DNA from: Hymenobacter psoromatis
GTDB taxonomy: Bacteria; Bacteroidota; Bacteroidia; Cytophagales; Hymenobacteraceae
Reading direction: 5' to 3'
Length of the DNA stretch: 64,000 bases
Assembly: GCF_020012125.1 (NCBI RefSeq)
Contig: NZ_JAIFAG010000001.1
Location: forward strand, 3,472,001 to 3,536,000
Shown: positions 16,382 to 24,863 of the stretch, piece by piece
Position numbering within the stretch: position 1 is the first letter of the stretch
Layout of the letters: every line of letters starts with the position of its first letter
Notes under the pieces: generated by a model
Seen by the model: only the letters and a program-made list of their open reading frames with translations
Databases searched by the model: none
Told to the model about the DNA's origin: nothing
Translations under genes and position numbers: made by a program

Positions 16382-17176
16382 TTGTTCAGCGTTTTGAAAG
16401 CCAAGCAGCCCATTAGCACATCAACCAATCAGCATATTAACAGCAGCACATTTGATAATTACCCCCTGCGGCCGGCCAGCTACGCAGCTACGCTGGGGCG
16501 CACGGTTATCGTGGTGCCGCACCCCGACGATGAGGCCCTGGGCTGCGGCGGGCTATTGGCGCTGCTGCGCCAAGCGGGCCAGCCAGTGGCTGCCGCGCTG
16601 GTGAGCGATGGCACGATGTCGCACCCGCACTCGCAGGAATTTTCAGTGGCGGCCCGGCGCGAGCTGCGCTACGCGGAGCTGCGCCACGCGCTGGCCGTAC
16701 TGGATGTAGCTGAAAATGAGACGCTGTACCTGGGCCTACCCGACAGCCAGGTACCTAGCGCCGGCCCGGCCTTTGAGGCGGCGGCCAGGCAGTTAGCTGA
16801 TTTCATCGCCCAGCAGCAGGCCGAAACCGTGCTGGTGCCCTGGCGGCGCGACCCGCACCCCGACCATCGGGCCAGCTCAGCACTAGCCAGCGCCGCACTG
16901 GCCCGTCTCCCTACCCCCCCCCGCCGCCTTGAATACGTGGTATGGGCCTGGGAGCGCGCCGCGCCTGAAGACCTGCCCCGACCCGACGAAGGCATCGGTT
17001 TTCGGCTCGATATTGGGTCGGTACTCGCTCAGAAGCAGCGCGCCATTGCGGCGCACCGCTCGCAGCTCGCGCCGGGTACTATTACCGACGACCCCGGCGG
17101 ATTTTTGCTATCTGAGGCAATGCTAGCGCATTTTGCCCAGCCCGTTGAGGTTTTTATCGAAGCCCCTACCCCATGA
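16382..17176 (+). CDS. PIG-L family N-acetylglucosamine-type deacetylase
   Basis: 264 residues from TTG 16382; no ATG occurs in frame before the catalytic motif, so TTG 16382 or TTG 16394 must serve. The zinc site is complete: VVPHPDDEALGCGG near residue 40 and DPHPDHRAS near residue 160, the LmbE/PIG-L signature. Such enzymes remove the N-acetyl group from GlcNAc linked to lipids, inositol, malate or other sugars. No signal peptide, so cytoplasmic. The stop overlaps the next gene by 4 bp (ATGA), so it is translationally coupled to the methyltransferase. The context suggests its product amine is then N-methylated; that is inference. Confidence 0.88.
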   Translation: MFSVLKAKQPISTSTNQHINSSTFDNYPLRPASYAATLGRTVIVVPHPDDEALGCGGLLALLRQAGQPVAAALVSDGTMSHPHSQEFSVAARRELRYAELRHALAVLDVAENETLYLGLPDSQVPSAGPAFEAAARQLADFIAQQQAETVLVPWRRDPHPDHRASSALASAALARLPTPPRRLEYVVWAWERAAPEDLPRPDEGIGFRLDIGSVLAQKQRAIAAHRSQLAPGTITDDPGGFLLSEAMLAHFAQPVEVFIEAPTP

Positions 17177-17775
17177 ATATCAACCAGCCTGCTACCCTTA
17201 ACCCCGAGTACTTCGACGGCGTGTACCGGGCCAGCGATGACCCCTGGGCCTTCGCCAGCAGCCCCTACGAGCGCGCCAAATACGCTGATACGCTGGCTAC
17301 CCTGCCCCGGCCGCACTACGGGCGGGCCTTTGAGATTGGCTGCTCCATTGGAGTACTCACGGCACAGCTGGCTTCGCGCTGCGGCCACTTGCTGAGCGTG
17401 GATGTGAGCGAGGCCGCCCTGGCCCAGGCCCGCCAGCGCTGCGCCGCCCTACCCCAGGTAGAGCTGCGCAAGCTGCAGGTACCCAACGAGTTTCCCCACG
17501 GGAAATTTGACCTCATACTGCTTTCGGAAGTGGGCTACTACTGGAGCCCTGCCGACCTGGCCCGCGCCGCCGACCAGCTGCTGGCGGCCCTACCCCCCGG
17601 CGGCCAGCTGCTGCTGGTGCACTGGACGCCCGTAGTACCCGACTACCCCCAGACCGGCGACGAGGTACACGATTTCTTCCTGCAAAAAACTGGGCCGCAG
17701 GGGCCCCTCAAGCACCTGCACGGCCACCGCGCCGATAAGTACCGGCTCGATTTATTTGAGGCCTCTGGCTTGTAG
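17173..17775 (+). CDS. NodS-like SAM-dependent methyltransferase
   Basis: 200 residues from ATG 17173. The opening YFDGVYRASDDPWAFASSPYE (core DPWAFASSPYE) is the hallmark of NodS-type N-methyltransferases. SAM motif I is AFEIGCSIGVLTAQLA, followed by LLSVDVSEAALAQARQRC and motif IV-like FDLILLSEVGYYW. NodS methylates the deacetylated amino group of a glycolipid in rhizobia. Coupling by a 4-bp overlap to a PIG-L deacetylase fits the same chemistry here. It ends 24 bp before an inverted repeat that separates it from the convergent glycosyltransferase. Confidence 0.87.
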   Translation: MNINQPATLNPEYFDGVYRASDDPWAFASSPYERAKYADTLATLPRPHYGRAFEIGCSIGVLTAQLASRCGHLLSVDVSEAALAQARQRCAALPQVELRKLQVPNEFPHGKFDLILLSEVGYYWSPADLARAADQLLAALPPGGQLLLVHWTPVVPDYPQTGDEVHDFFLQKTGPQGPLKHLHGHRADKYRLDLFEASGL

Positions 17776-17798
17776 GTTTTGGGTTGCTAATTTTTGAG

Positions 17799-17894
17799 GT
17801 CTGTCACTACGAGTAGCGCGAAGTAAGCGCAGTAGAACGACTCGTTCGGGTATCGTTCTACTGCGATTGCTTCGCGCCACCCGCAGTGACAGAC
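17799..17894. repeat. 42-bp near-perfect inverted repeat
   Basis: The arms 17799-17840 (GTCTGTCACTACGAGTAGCG...) and 17853-17894 (...CGCCACCCGCAGTGACAGAC) pair with 5 mismatches in 42 around a 12-nt loop. It lies in the convergent gap between the methyltransferase and the glycosyltransferase and could terminate both. Outer AT-rich words (TTTTGGGTT, AACCCAAAA) extend the symmetry. Its core differs from families A and B. Confidence 0.75.
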
Positions 17895-17924
17895 TATCTG
17901 ACCACAAACCAAGAACCCAAAAAT

Positions 17925-19160
17925 TTACGAACCAGGAACCCCTTTACGCAGATAAGCGCGCAGGTCGCGCAATGCGCCTGAGAGCGGCACGGGTAATACG
18001 GCTCCGCGAGTAGTTTCAATCCATTGCCAAAGCTGGCCAAATGTGGAGCACTGCCGTGCCTGGAGCAGCAATTCTTTTAAGGGCACTTCGACGGCACGGG
18101 CCAGGCGAGCCAGCTCGGGGCCGGGCTGGCTCGCGCCGGCCTGCCACCAGGCGCGCAGGCAGTGGCGCGCGCGCCACACCCGCACCAGCTCGTGCGGGCA
18201 AGGCACCAGGGGCTGCTGGTGCTGGGCGCTCAGGGCTTCCCATTCGCGCAGCTGCCACGACAGCCCTACCTCCACGCGCCCGCAGCGCCGGGCCGAGGTA
18301 TAGACCTGTACCTGAGGGCTGTGGCGCACCGGCAGGTCGTGGCGCAGCAGTTGTTGCCACAGGGCCTCATCTTCCAGAAAAGGCACCACAGGTAGGCCAC
18401 CCACCCGGCGGTAGGCGCGCACGGTGAGGGCCAAGCTAGCCCCATAGTGCTGGTGGTGGCAGGGCCAGCGGTCGGTGGGGCAGGGGTCAAGTCGGTCTTC
18501 GAGCTGGCGCAACAGCACGCGGTAGACGGCATCGCTGAGCTGCATCCGACGCACCGGGCAGTGAGTGGCGGCCGTGGCCTGCGTTAGGATGCGCCCACCT
18601 ACGGCCTCGGCCCCGGCCTCAATTTCGGAGAGCGTGGCGGCCAGCCAGGTAGGGGCTACCAGCGTGTCGGCATCAGTACTAAGCAGCACACCAGTGGGCC
18701 CGATAGTGCTTTCGAGGCGCTGGGCAGCCTCATCGAGCAGCAGGCGGCGGGCCCGGCCCACGTGGGCGTCGATAGGCGGCAGGTGGACCTCGGCTACGTG
18801 CAACACTAGGCCGGGGTGATGGTGCATAGCTTGGCGAACGGCCTCGGCCGTCTGGTCGAGGCAGTTGTTGGCCAGCACGATAACTTCTATCATGCCGGCT
18901 GGTAGCGCCTGGCCGCCAAGAGTTATTTGGGCAGCGAGCGCGGCCAACGTAGCAGGTAGCGCATCGGCTTCATCCTTGGCTGGAATGATGACGCAGGCCT
19001 GGAGTGCCGCCAGTGGGGGGGGTAGCTGCTGGCGAAGCGCGCGCGCGACCTGGCAGAGCAACTGCTCAGTAGTAGGCGGATGGGGCAGCAGGGCCGGCGG
19101 AGCGGCGGCCATCGCCTCACGGGTAGCGTGAAAGCGGGCCGGCGTGGCAAGTTGGTCCAT
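17925..19160 (-). CDS. Family 2 glycosyltransferase
   Basis: 411 residues from ATG 19160. The GT-A nucleotide-sugar site starts at about residue 55: CVIIPAKDEADALPATL, then VIVLANNCLDQTAEAV, and the DxD-type motif LLSTDADTLVAPTWLAATL. Further on come GASLALTVRAYRRVGGLP and the acceptor/base motif FLEDEALWQQLLRHDL. No membrane helix is obvious, so probably cytoplasmic or peripheral. It converges on the acyl-CoA dehydrogenase, deacetylase and methyltransferase set and likely supplies the glycosidic bond of the same product. It has its own upstream region with tandem palindromes and is separated from the OMP gene by a terminator. Confidence 0.88.
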   Translation of the reverse strand: MDQLATPARFHATREAMAAAPPALLPHPPTTEQLLCQVARALRQQLPPPLAALQACVIIPAKDEADALPATLAALAAQITLGGQALPAGMIEVIVLANNCLDQTAEAVRQAMHHHPGLVLHVAEVHLPPIDAHVGRARRLLLDEAAQRLESTIGPTGVLLSTDADTLVAPTWLAATLSEIEAGAEAVGGRILTQATAATHCPVRRMQLSDAVYRVLLRQLEDRLDPCPTDRWPCHHQHYGASLALTVRAYRRVGGLPVVPFLEDEALWQQLLRHDLPVRHSPQVQVYTSARRCGRVEVGLSWQLREWEALSAQHQQPLVPCPHELVRVWRARHCLRAWWQAGASQPGPELARLARAVEVPLKELLLQARQCSTFGQLWQWIETTRGAVLPVPLSGALRDLRAYLRKGVPGS

Positions 19161-19274
19161 AATGAAACCAGTGTACGCCCGAGTACGCGCAAGGATAGCA
19201 ATAGCAGCAAAAAACTTCGTTTGCCATTTCGGCGAAACAAAGTATTTTTTAGATTAATTCATTGATAGTCAATG

Positions 19275-19317
19275 ATTTTTAGCTAAAAATTGTTTAGCTA
19301 ACATTTTTAGCTAAAAA
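19275..19317. promoter_or_regulatory. Tandem TTTTTAGCTAAAAA palindromes
   Basis: A perfect 16-bp palindrome at 19275-19290 (ATTTTTAGCTAAAAAT) and a 14-bp one at 19304-19317 (TTTTTAGCTAAAAA) flank a related word GTTTAGCTAAC. Centre-to-centre spacing is about 28 bp, near three helical turns. They lie 115-157 bp upstream of the glycosyltransferase ATG and just beyond the terminator of the OMP gene. They look like a repressor or activator operator, though AT-rich palindromes can arise by chance. Confidence 0.45.
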
Positions 19318-19321
19318 GTAA

Positions 19322-19354
19322 AAGCCGTGCTATTCTGTCCGAATAGCACGGCTT
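19322..19354 (-). terminator. Rho-independent terminator of the Omp85-like gene
   Basis: A 14-bp perfect stem (AAGCCGTGCTATTC with GAATAGCACGGCTT) around the loop TGTCC, 23 bp beyond the stop of the gene at 19377. On the minus strand it is followed by TTTACTTTTTAG, a U-rich tail. Confidence 0.8.
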
Positions 19355-19376
19355 AGGGCCAGCGGTGGGGGTAGAC

Positions 19377-20591
19377 CTAGAACGCCTCCCCAATGGCAAA
19401 GTAGAAGCCGGGGTCTTTGCCGAAAGCGTAGTCGAAGCGCAGGTTCACACGGTCACGCCGAATAAGGTTGAAGCGGGCACCCACGCCGCCGGCCGTGTGC
19501 AGGCCGCCGAAGCTGTAGTCGCTGAGGTTATAGCCCACCTGGCCCACGCCCAGGAATGCGGCCCCGTCGATGCGCCAAAACAGGTGCTGCCGCAGCTCGG
19601 CCTGGGCCGTCACCATTTGCCGGTCGCGGTAGCGCTGCTCATAAATGCCGCGCATCAGACTGGAGTTGTTGTAGAGCGTGCCACCCAGGTTGGCCCCCAG
19701 GCCCGCCAGCCCGTACCACGGCACGTCACCGGAGTGGAACTGCCCAAAAATTTGCGTCGCCAAAATGGTTTTGTCGCCAAATATGCGCTGGTAGTGCCGG
19801 GCGTCAAGCTGGTAGCGCACAAAGTTGTAGTCGGAGCCCACAAATTTGCCATTAAACATCACCTGCAAATCGAGCAGGCTGCCTGTAGAAGCACCCAGAG
19901 CCACATCGCGACTGTCGTAGGTATACACCGGACCCAGGCCCGAGAGACTAAAATTGCGCGTTTGGCGCAGGTCCACGCGGGGGTCGTGCAAAAAGTAGTT
20001 CGGCCCGCTTTGCGCCTCTGGGATAGCATCCCCGTTATTATCTACGCGGCCGGGCTCCTGATTCAGGTTGTACACCCGCGCGAGGCGGTACTGCAAGCCT
20101 AAAAACTGGTTTTTAGCGATGCTTTTTTGGAAGCGCTGATTGATAATAAACAGCTGAAAATCAAGAAACGAGCGATTAGCATCCTGCGTCTGCGGCGCGT
20201 CGTTGCCTACCCCAAAAAAGTAGAGCCGATTCTTGTAGGAGCTGATTTCGCCGTTCAGGTAATATTTCTCGCCGGGCGAATAAATGGTGTGCACAAACTG
20301 CACCAGCGACTGGCTTTTCTGAGTAGTCCAGAACTGCACGCGGGCGTTGGAAGAGCGCGTGGTGGTGTCGGTGCCCAAGCGCCCACTCAGCAGGCCGCCC
20401 ACGCCGTAGCCAGCCCCGGTTTCCTGCTGGTAAAACAGGACGGGCACGGGTAAAATCGTAATCTTATTGGCCGACTTGGCAGCCGGGGGATTTTTGGCCA
20501 GCGTATCCAGGCTGGTGGGGGGCAGGGTCTGCCCTTGGCTTATCAAAGCGGTTGTCAACAACCCGGCCAGTAGCAGTGGAAAAATGCGCAT
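19377..20591 (-). CDS. BamA/TamA-like outer-membrane beta-barrel protein
   Basis: 404 residues from ATG 20591; a longer frame would begin 13 codons earlier but the chosen start gives a clean signal peptide (MRIFPLLLAGLLTTALIS). After a short Pro-rich segment the barrel begins at about residue 55 (ILPVPVLFYQQETGAGYGVG), as in single-domain Omp85 'surface antigen' proteins without POTRA domains. Alternating amphipathic strands run to the end, including GLGPVYTYDSRDVALGAS and RFDYAFGKDPGFYFAIGEAF (last residue Phe). Role probably in outer-membrane transport or assembly; specific partner unknown. Promoter element TACTTTTG at 20628-20635. Confidence 0.82.
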   Translation of the reverse strand: MRIFPLLLAGLLTTALISQGQTLPPTSLDTLAKNPPAAKSANKITILPVPVLFYQQETGAGYGVGGLLSGRLGTDTTTRSSNARVQFWTTQKSQSLVQFVHTIYSPGEKYYLNGEISSYKNRLYFFGVGNDAPQTQDANRSFLDFQLFIINQRFQKSIAKNQFLGLQYRLARVYNLNQEPGRVDNNGDAIPEAQSGPNYFLHDPRVDLRQTRNFSLSGLGPVYTYDSRDVALGASTGSLLDLQVMFNGKFVGSDYNFVRYQLDARHYQRIFGDKTILATQIFGQFHSGDVPWYGLAGLGANLGGTLYNNSSLMRGIYEQRYRDRQMVTAQAELRQHLFWRIDGAAFLGVGQVGYNLSDYSFGGLHTAGGVGARFNLIRRDRVNLRFDYAFGKDPGFYFAIGEAF

Positions 20592-20627
20592 ATGCGACAA
20601 GTAATAGAATTGTGTGGGCCCACAACG

Positions 20628-20635
20628 CAAAAGTA
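20628..20635 (-). promoter_or_regulatory. Bacteroidota -7 element of the Omp85-like gene
   Basis: The minus strand reads TACTTTTG, an exact TAnnTTTG match, with a leader of about 30 nt to the ATG at 20591. Confidence 0.45.
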
Positions 20636-20726
20636 GGTCCAGCAGTTTACTTACCGGTACCTTATTATTTCTCAGGCCCTTAAAGTCAGTCTTTTACCTT
20701 ATTCAGCTGCCGTTCATGCGGGGCGG

Positions 20727-23201
20727 CTACTGGCCGCTGCTGGCGCGGCGCAGCTCCTCATCGGCCCCGGCGGCACGGCGGCGAGCGGCGGCCACCTTGC
20801 CGTTGCCGAAGCGGTAGATAAAAGCCAGCGTGCCCACCCGCGCATCCTGCCGCGCGCGGAAGTATTCGCTAAAATTGACGTAGGTTGAGGTTACCCGCAA
20901 AGGCGTAGTGTAGAGAATGTCGCTCATAGTCAGGCGCAGGGTAGCCTGCTCGTGCCAGAGGCTTTTTTTCAGGCCCGCCGCCACCTGGCCCCGCGCTTGC
21001 AGCCGCTGGAAGCCGCCCACCTCGCGCGACTCATAGAAGCCGTTCAGCTCGGCGGCCCAGCCGCCGGGCAGCGTGAAGCTATTGTTTAGAGTCAGGTTGC
21101 AGGCCACCTGGCCCCGGTCGAGGGCGGTGCTGTTGAGGCTGCCCAGGTAGTGATTATAGTAAAAGATACCACTGGCGTAGAGCGTCCACCACTTGGTTAG
21201 CTCCAGCGGGGCAGTCAGGGTCAGGGTGTAAAAATCCTGCCGGCTCAGGTTCACGGGCTGGTTTACTACTACCCGGTTGCCGTCGGGCGCGGGCTGGGAG
21301 GCCAGCACGAAGGGGTTGCTGGTGCGGGCATAGGCCAGGGCCGCGCTGTACTTACCCCGGTAAGTGTGGGTTAGCTCCGCGTTGTAGCTGGTCTGGGGCA
21401 CCAGGTTGATGTTGCCAGCCGAGAACGAAGTCGCGTCGAGGTAGGCGCGCAGCGGGTTGAGCTGCCCGTAGCTGGGCCGGTCGATGCGCCGCGCCAGGGT
21501 CAAGGCCAGGGCATTATCCTTATTCAGATTCCGTTCCAGCACCAGGTTGGGGAAAAGCTGCAAGTAGTGCCGCTCGCGGCTGGTGCCGTCTACTACTTCG
21601 GCCAGGCTGTTGGTTTGCTCGGCGCGCAGGCCGGCCTGCACCTGGGTGCCGGCGTGGGTGCCACGCAGGGTAGCGTAGGCGGCGTTCACGTTCTCGTGGT
21701 AGCGAAAGCGCAGTGAGATGCTGGGGTCCACGGCGGTTACGCCATCGGCGGTGCGCACGAACTGCACGTCGTTGTCGGAGGCGATGCGCGTCACCTTGGC
21801 CCCGGCATCGAGCCGCGCCCGGCCGGGCAGGGGCTGGCTATAATCGGCCTTGAAAGCCCCGATGTCGAGGTTGCTGCGCTGGTCGCCATAGAGCAGATTA
21901 GTCGGCTGGGTAGGCGCTTCAAAATACGTAAACAGGTCCGTCAGCCGGGTGGTCTGATAGCGGGCGTAGTCGGCATCGAAGGCCAGGGTAGCGGCAGTGG
22001 CCGAGTCGGCGAAGGCGTGGCGCAGGTTGAGGTTGGCGCTACCGTTGGGCCGGCGCACGTCCTGCGCGGTAATGGAGCTGAAGCGCTGGGTAGGCTGCCC
22101 GTTCGGGTCGGTGAAGAGCGTATTGCTATTGGTATTGTTATTGGCCTGGCTGGCGAGCCCGGTCACGGCCGCGCCCAGCGTCGTGCGCTTGCTCAGAGTC
22201 AGGTCGAGGCCCACCTTGGCGGCGTGCGAGCGCAGGTGGGTGAGCTGGTCGCTACCCACCTGGCTGCGGGCGGCGGGTAGGGCGGCCGTGGCGGCGTACT
22301 GCCGGTCGAAATCCAGCAGATTGAAGCCACGGCGGTCATTGTAAGTATAGTTGCCGTACAGATTTAGGCCCTTGCGCCGGTAATTCAGGGCCAGCCCGCC
22401 CACGAATTTGCCGTAATGGCCGCGGCCGTAGCTGAGGTTAGCGCTGCCATTGGTGCCCAGGCGCTGGTCTTTTTTGAGATTGATGGCAATGACGCCGGCA
22501 CCGCCCTGGGCGTCGAAGCTAGCGGGCGGATTGGTTATCAGCTCGATGCTCTGCACCTGCTCGGCGGGCAGGGCACGCAGGTAGTCAGCCAGCTCGGCCC
22601 CGGCCAGCGGCACCCGCTTGCCATCGATAACGACGAGCACGCCCTCCCGGCCGCGCAGGGCCAGGTTGTCGGCGGCGTCGGTAGTTACGCCAGGGGCGCG
22701 GCCCAGCACGTCGAGCGTCGTGGCCCCGGCCGAGAGCGGGTTATCGGCCACGTTGAGCACGGTGCGGTCGAACCGATGCTCGTAGAGCGGCTTGCGGCCG
22801 GTCACGGTCACTTCCTTCAGGGCTGTAGCGGCGCTGGCTGCCAGCCGCACGGGGGGGAGGGCCAGGCCCGCCGCCGATAGCTCGAAGGCCGGGCTCCAGT
22901 AGCGCCGGTAGCCTACCTGCGCCACCGATATCAGGTAGCGCTGCCCAGCTACCGCCGCCAGCTCAAAAGCCCCGGCCGCGTCCGTAAATTCGGTTTTAAC
23001 CACCATCGAGTCGGCGGCGCGGTGCAGCGTTACGGTGGCCAGCTCCACGGGCGCGTCAGCCGGGTCGGCCACGTGGCCGCGCACAGTGGCGCGCGTTTGG
23101 GCACGCGCCGCCCAAGGGCTGCCCAACAACAGCATTGCTACCAGCCACCAACTCCCCCAGCCAGCTCGCCCACCCAACCGCACTGGAATAAAACCAGGCA
23201 T
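20727..23201 (-). CDS. TonB-dependent receptor-like outer-membrane protein with carboxypeptidase-like N-domain
   Basis: 824 residues from ATG 23201. A signal peptide (LLLGSPWAARAQ) is followed by a carboxypeptidase-regulatory-like beta-sandwich (residues 40-115, VRGHVADPADAPVELATVTL), a plug domain (residues 140-245, with DVLGRAPGVTTDAADNLALRG... and VQSIELITNPPASFDAQGGAG) and a large beta-barrel of the outer-membrane beta-barrel family (RPSYGQLNPLRAYLDATSF). No TonB box is obvious. Such proteins import or export an unknown compound across the outer membrane. The C-terminal 20 residues are Arg/Ala-rich after the last strand, which is unusual for a barrel. No neighbour reveals the substrate. 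Confidence 0.85.
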   Translation of the reverse strand: MPGFIPVRLGGRAGWGSWWLVAMLLLGSPWAARAQTRATVRGHVADPADAPVELATVTLHRAADSMVVKTEFTDAAGAFELAAVAGQRYLISVAQVGYRRYWSPAFELSAAGLALPPVRLAASAATALKEVTVTGRKPLYEHRFDRTVLNVADNPLSAGATTLDVLGRAPGVTTDAADNLALRGREGVLVVIDGKRVPLAGAELADYLRALPAEQVQSIELITNPPASFDAQGGAGVIAINLKKDQRLGTNGSANLSYGRGHYGKFVGGLALNYRRKGLNLYGNYTYNDRRGFNLLDFDRQYAATAALPAARSQVGSDQLTHLRSHAAKVGLDLTLSKRTTLGAAVTGLASQANNNTNSNTLFTDPNGQPTQRFSSITAQDVRRPNGSANLNLRHAFADSATAATLAFDADYARYQTTRLTDLFTYFEAPTQPTNLLYGDQRSNLDIGAFKADYSQPLPGRARLDAGAKVTRIASDNDVQFVRTADGVTAVDPSISLRFRYHENVNAAYATLRGTHAGTQVQAGLRAEQTNSLAEVVDGTSRERHYLQLFPNLVLERNLNKDNALALTLARRIDRPSYGQLNPLRAYLDATSFSAGNINLVPQTSYNAELTHTYRGKYSAALAYARTSNPFVLASQPAPDGNRVVVNQPVNLSRQDFYTLTLTAPLELTKWWTLYASGIFYYNHYLGSLNSTALDRGQVACNLTLNNSFTLPGGWAAELNGFYESREVGGFQRLQARGQVAAGLKKSLWHEQATLRLTMSDILYTTPLRVTSTYVNFSEYFRARQDARVGTLAFIYRFGNGKVAAARRRAAGADEELRRASSGQ

Positions 23202-23474
23202 ACAGAAATTAATACAAATCAGTTGATGATAAAATAGATATGCAGCGCGCTTTAACTAATTTTCAGTCCTAAAAAAGCCTCTCGTTCTCTCGTAATAATC
23301 GATTATTAAAGTTCGTTCGCATAAAACGTAAAGGTGAGACACGGCTAGTTAGAATCCAAACTTGGCCGGGCTTATTTCGTCCTTAATTTTTGCAATAACC
23401 GCCGCACGGGTCCACCTACAAACGAATAAGCCTATCCCCAACGTGGCTAAGTATAATGCTACTAAACCTTTACT

Positions 23475-24422
23475 TTATACCAGCACCATGCTCAGCACGC
23501 CGGCCAGCATGATGCCCTTGCACCACGCACTAAGCTGGCGAAAGTGGCGGCGGCGGTCGGCGCGCCACAGTAGGCGGGCCAGCCAGCCCAACGGCAGCAG
23601 CACCAGCCCCAGCAGCCAGGCGGCCAGGCCCCAGCGGCCCCAGGCCAGCAGCTGCCCGGCCGCGCCCAGCACCAGCCCCGCCAGGCACGCTAGAAAAAAC
23701 CCCGCCACAACCTTGCTACGCGCTACCCCCCACACCAGCGGCAGGGTCTGGCAGCCGTGCTGCCCGTCGCCCCGCATATCTTCGAGGTCCTTCACAATTT
23801 CGCGCACCGCCGTGAGCAGAAACGCGGCCAGGGCGTAGAGCCACACCGCTTCGCGGCCGGTGCGCAACTGCAACTCGGGCAGCAGCACCAGCGCCGCCGT
23901 GAGGGTAGCAATGCTCACGTTGCCAACCAGCGGCAGGCGCTTGAACCGCGCCGAGTAGCCCCACAGTAACAAAGCCGCACCTAGCGTGACCGCCCCCACC
24001 GCCCGCGACATGGCCAGCGCCAGCGCCACCCCTACCCCACTCAGCACCAAGTGGGCCAGCATGGCGTGGCGGCGGCGCAGCAGCCGCCCCACTACCAGCC
24101 GGGCAGGCCGGTTAATGGCGTCAATCTTGACGTCGTAATAATCATTAATAATGTAGCCGGCCGCCGCCACTAGCAGCGCCGCCAGCACCACCAGCCCAAA
24201 GCGCGGAGCCAGCAGCACCCGGCTCAGCGGCTGGCCCGGCAGCAGCATGGCGCGCACCAGCACCAGGCTCAGCAGCATAATAGCCAGGTTGGGCCAGCGC
24301 ACCAGGCCCGGCACGGCCCGCGCCAGGCGACCCGCCTGGCCGGGGCCAGCCAGGGGCAGCTCATCGCCCCCACCGGCGGGCGAGGGCCCGGCGGCGGGCA
24401 GGGGGGTAGGGGCGCTAGGCAT
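23475..24422 (-). CDS. UbiA-family prenyltransferase
   Basis: 315 residues from ATG 24422; a GTG at 24473 would only lengthen a disordered Pro/Ala/Gly leader. Both Asp-rich motifs of the family are present: NDYYDVKIDAINRP (about residue 115) and KDLEDMRGDGQHGCQT (about residue 215), which bind the polyprenyl diphosphate through Mg2+. About nine membrane helices. Of the UbiA members, the spacing and the phrase NRPARLVVGRLL resemble the digeranylgeranylglyceryl-phosphate synthase-like group common in Bacteroidota; the acceptor is not certain. The 60-residue low-complexity N-terminus is odd. Confidence 0.87.
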   Translation of the reverse strand: MPSAPTPLPAAGPSPAGGGDELPLAGPGQAGRLARAVPGLVRWPNLAIMLLSLVLVRAMLLPGQPLSRVLLAPRFGLVVLAALLVAAAGYIINDYYDVKIDAINRPARLVVGRLLRRRHAMLAHLVLSGVGVALALAMSRAVGAVTLGAALLLWGYSARFKRLPLVGNVSIATLTAALVLLPELQLRTGREAVWLYALAAFLLTAVREIVKDLEDMRGDGQHGCQTLPLVWGVARSKVVAGFFLACLAGLVLGAAGQLLAWGRWGLAAWLLGLVLLPLGWLARLLWRADRRRHFRQLSAWCKGIMLAGVLSMVLV

Positions 24423-24488
24423 GGCAGTGGGGCTGGGCCGCGAAGGTACGCCACACCGGCCGCTAGCCACCACTGGCCCTTATCAGCA

Positions 24489-24521
24489 AAAAGCCCCTAC
24501 CAGCAATTGGTAAGGGCTTTT
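24489..24521 (-). terminator. Terminator of the cold-shock gene
   Basis: AAAAGCCCCTACC and GGTAAGGGCTTTT form a 13-bp stem with one mismatch (a G-T wobble in RNA on one strand) around a 7-nt loop, ending in a T-run on both strands. It lies 32 bp past the csp stop codon. Confidence 0.75.
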
Positions 24522-24552
24522 ATACAAGGTGTTAGCGGTTGGAAAAGCCGAG

Positions 24553-24747
24553 CTATACGCGGCGCACGTTCACGGCATTTACGCCCTTGCGGCCTTCCTG
24601 GGTCTCGAATTCTACCCGGTCGTTTTGCTGAATCTGGCCGCCGTTGAGGCCGGTGATATGCACGAAGAAATCTTCTTTCGTCGTGTCGTCGGTGATAAAG
24701 CCGAAGCCTTTGGCTTCGTTAAAGAATTTTACGGTCCCCGTTTTCAT
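24553..24747 (-). CDS. Cold-shock domain protein
   Basis: 64 residues from ATG 24747; an in-frame upstream start at 24804 would add residues outside the CSD. The whole protein is one cold-shock OB-fold: MKTGTVKFFNEAKGFGFI contains RNP1 (KGFGFI), and EDFFVHITGL contains RNP2 (FFVH). It binds single-stranded RNA and DNA and acts as an RNA chaperone. The 116-bp gap upstream, longer than its neighbours', could hold a structured leader as in other csp genes, but none is clear. Followed by a terminator. Confidence 0.95.
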   Translation of the reverse strand: MKTGTVKFFNEAKGFGFITDDTTKEDFFVHITGLNGGQIQQNDRVEFETQEGRKGVNAVNVRRV

Positions 24748-24863
24748 GGTGGTTGGCAAAGAAAAAAAAACAGTCAGCCACTCGCGGGGAAAAGTATCGG
24801 GCAATGTGCGCGCCCGCTCGTGGCTTCTTCATACGCAACCTGCACCGTTGTGGTTTACCGGGG

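Noticed and set aside
18041..18427. Arg/Pro-rich frames opposite the glycosyltransferase
   Set aside because: Antisense shadows with biased composition.
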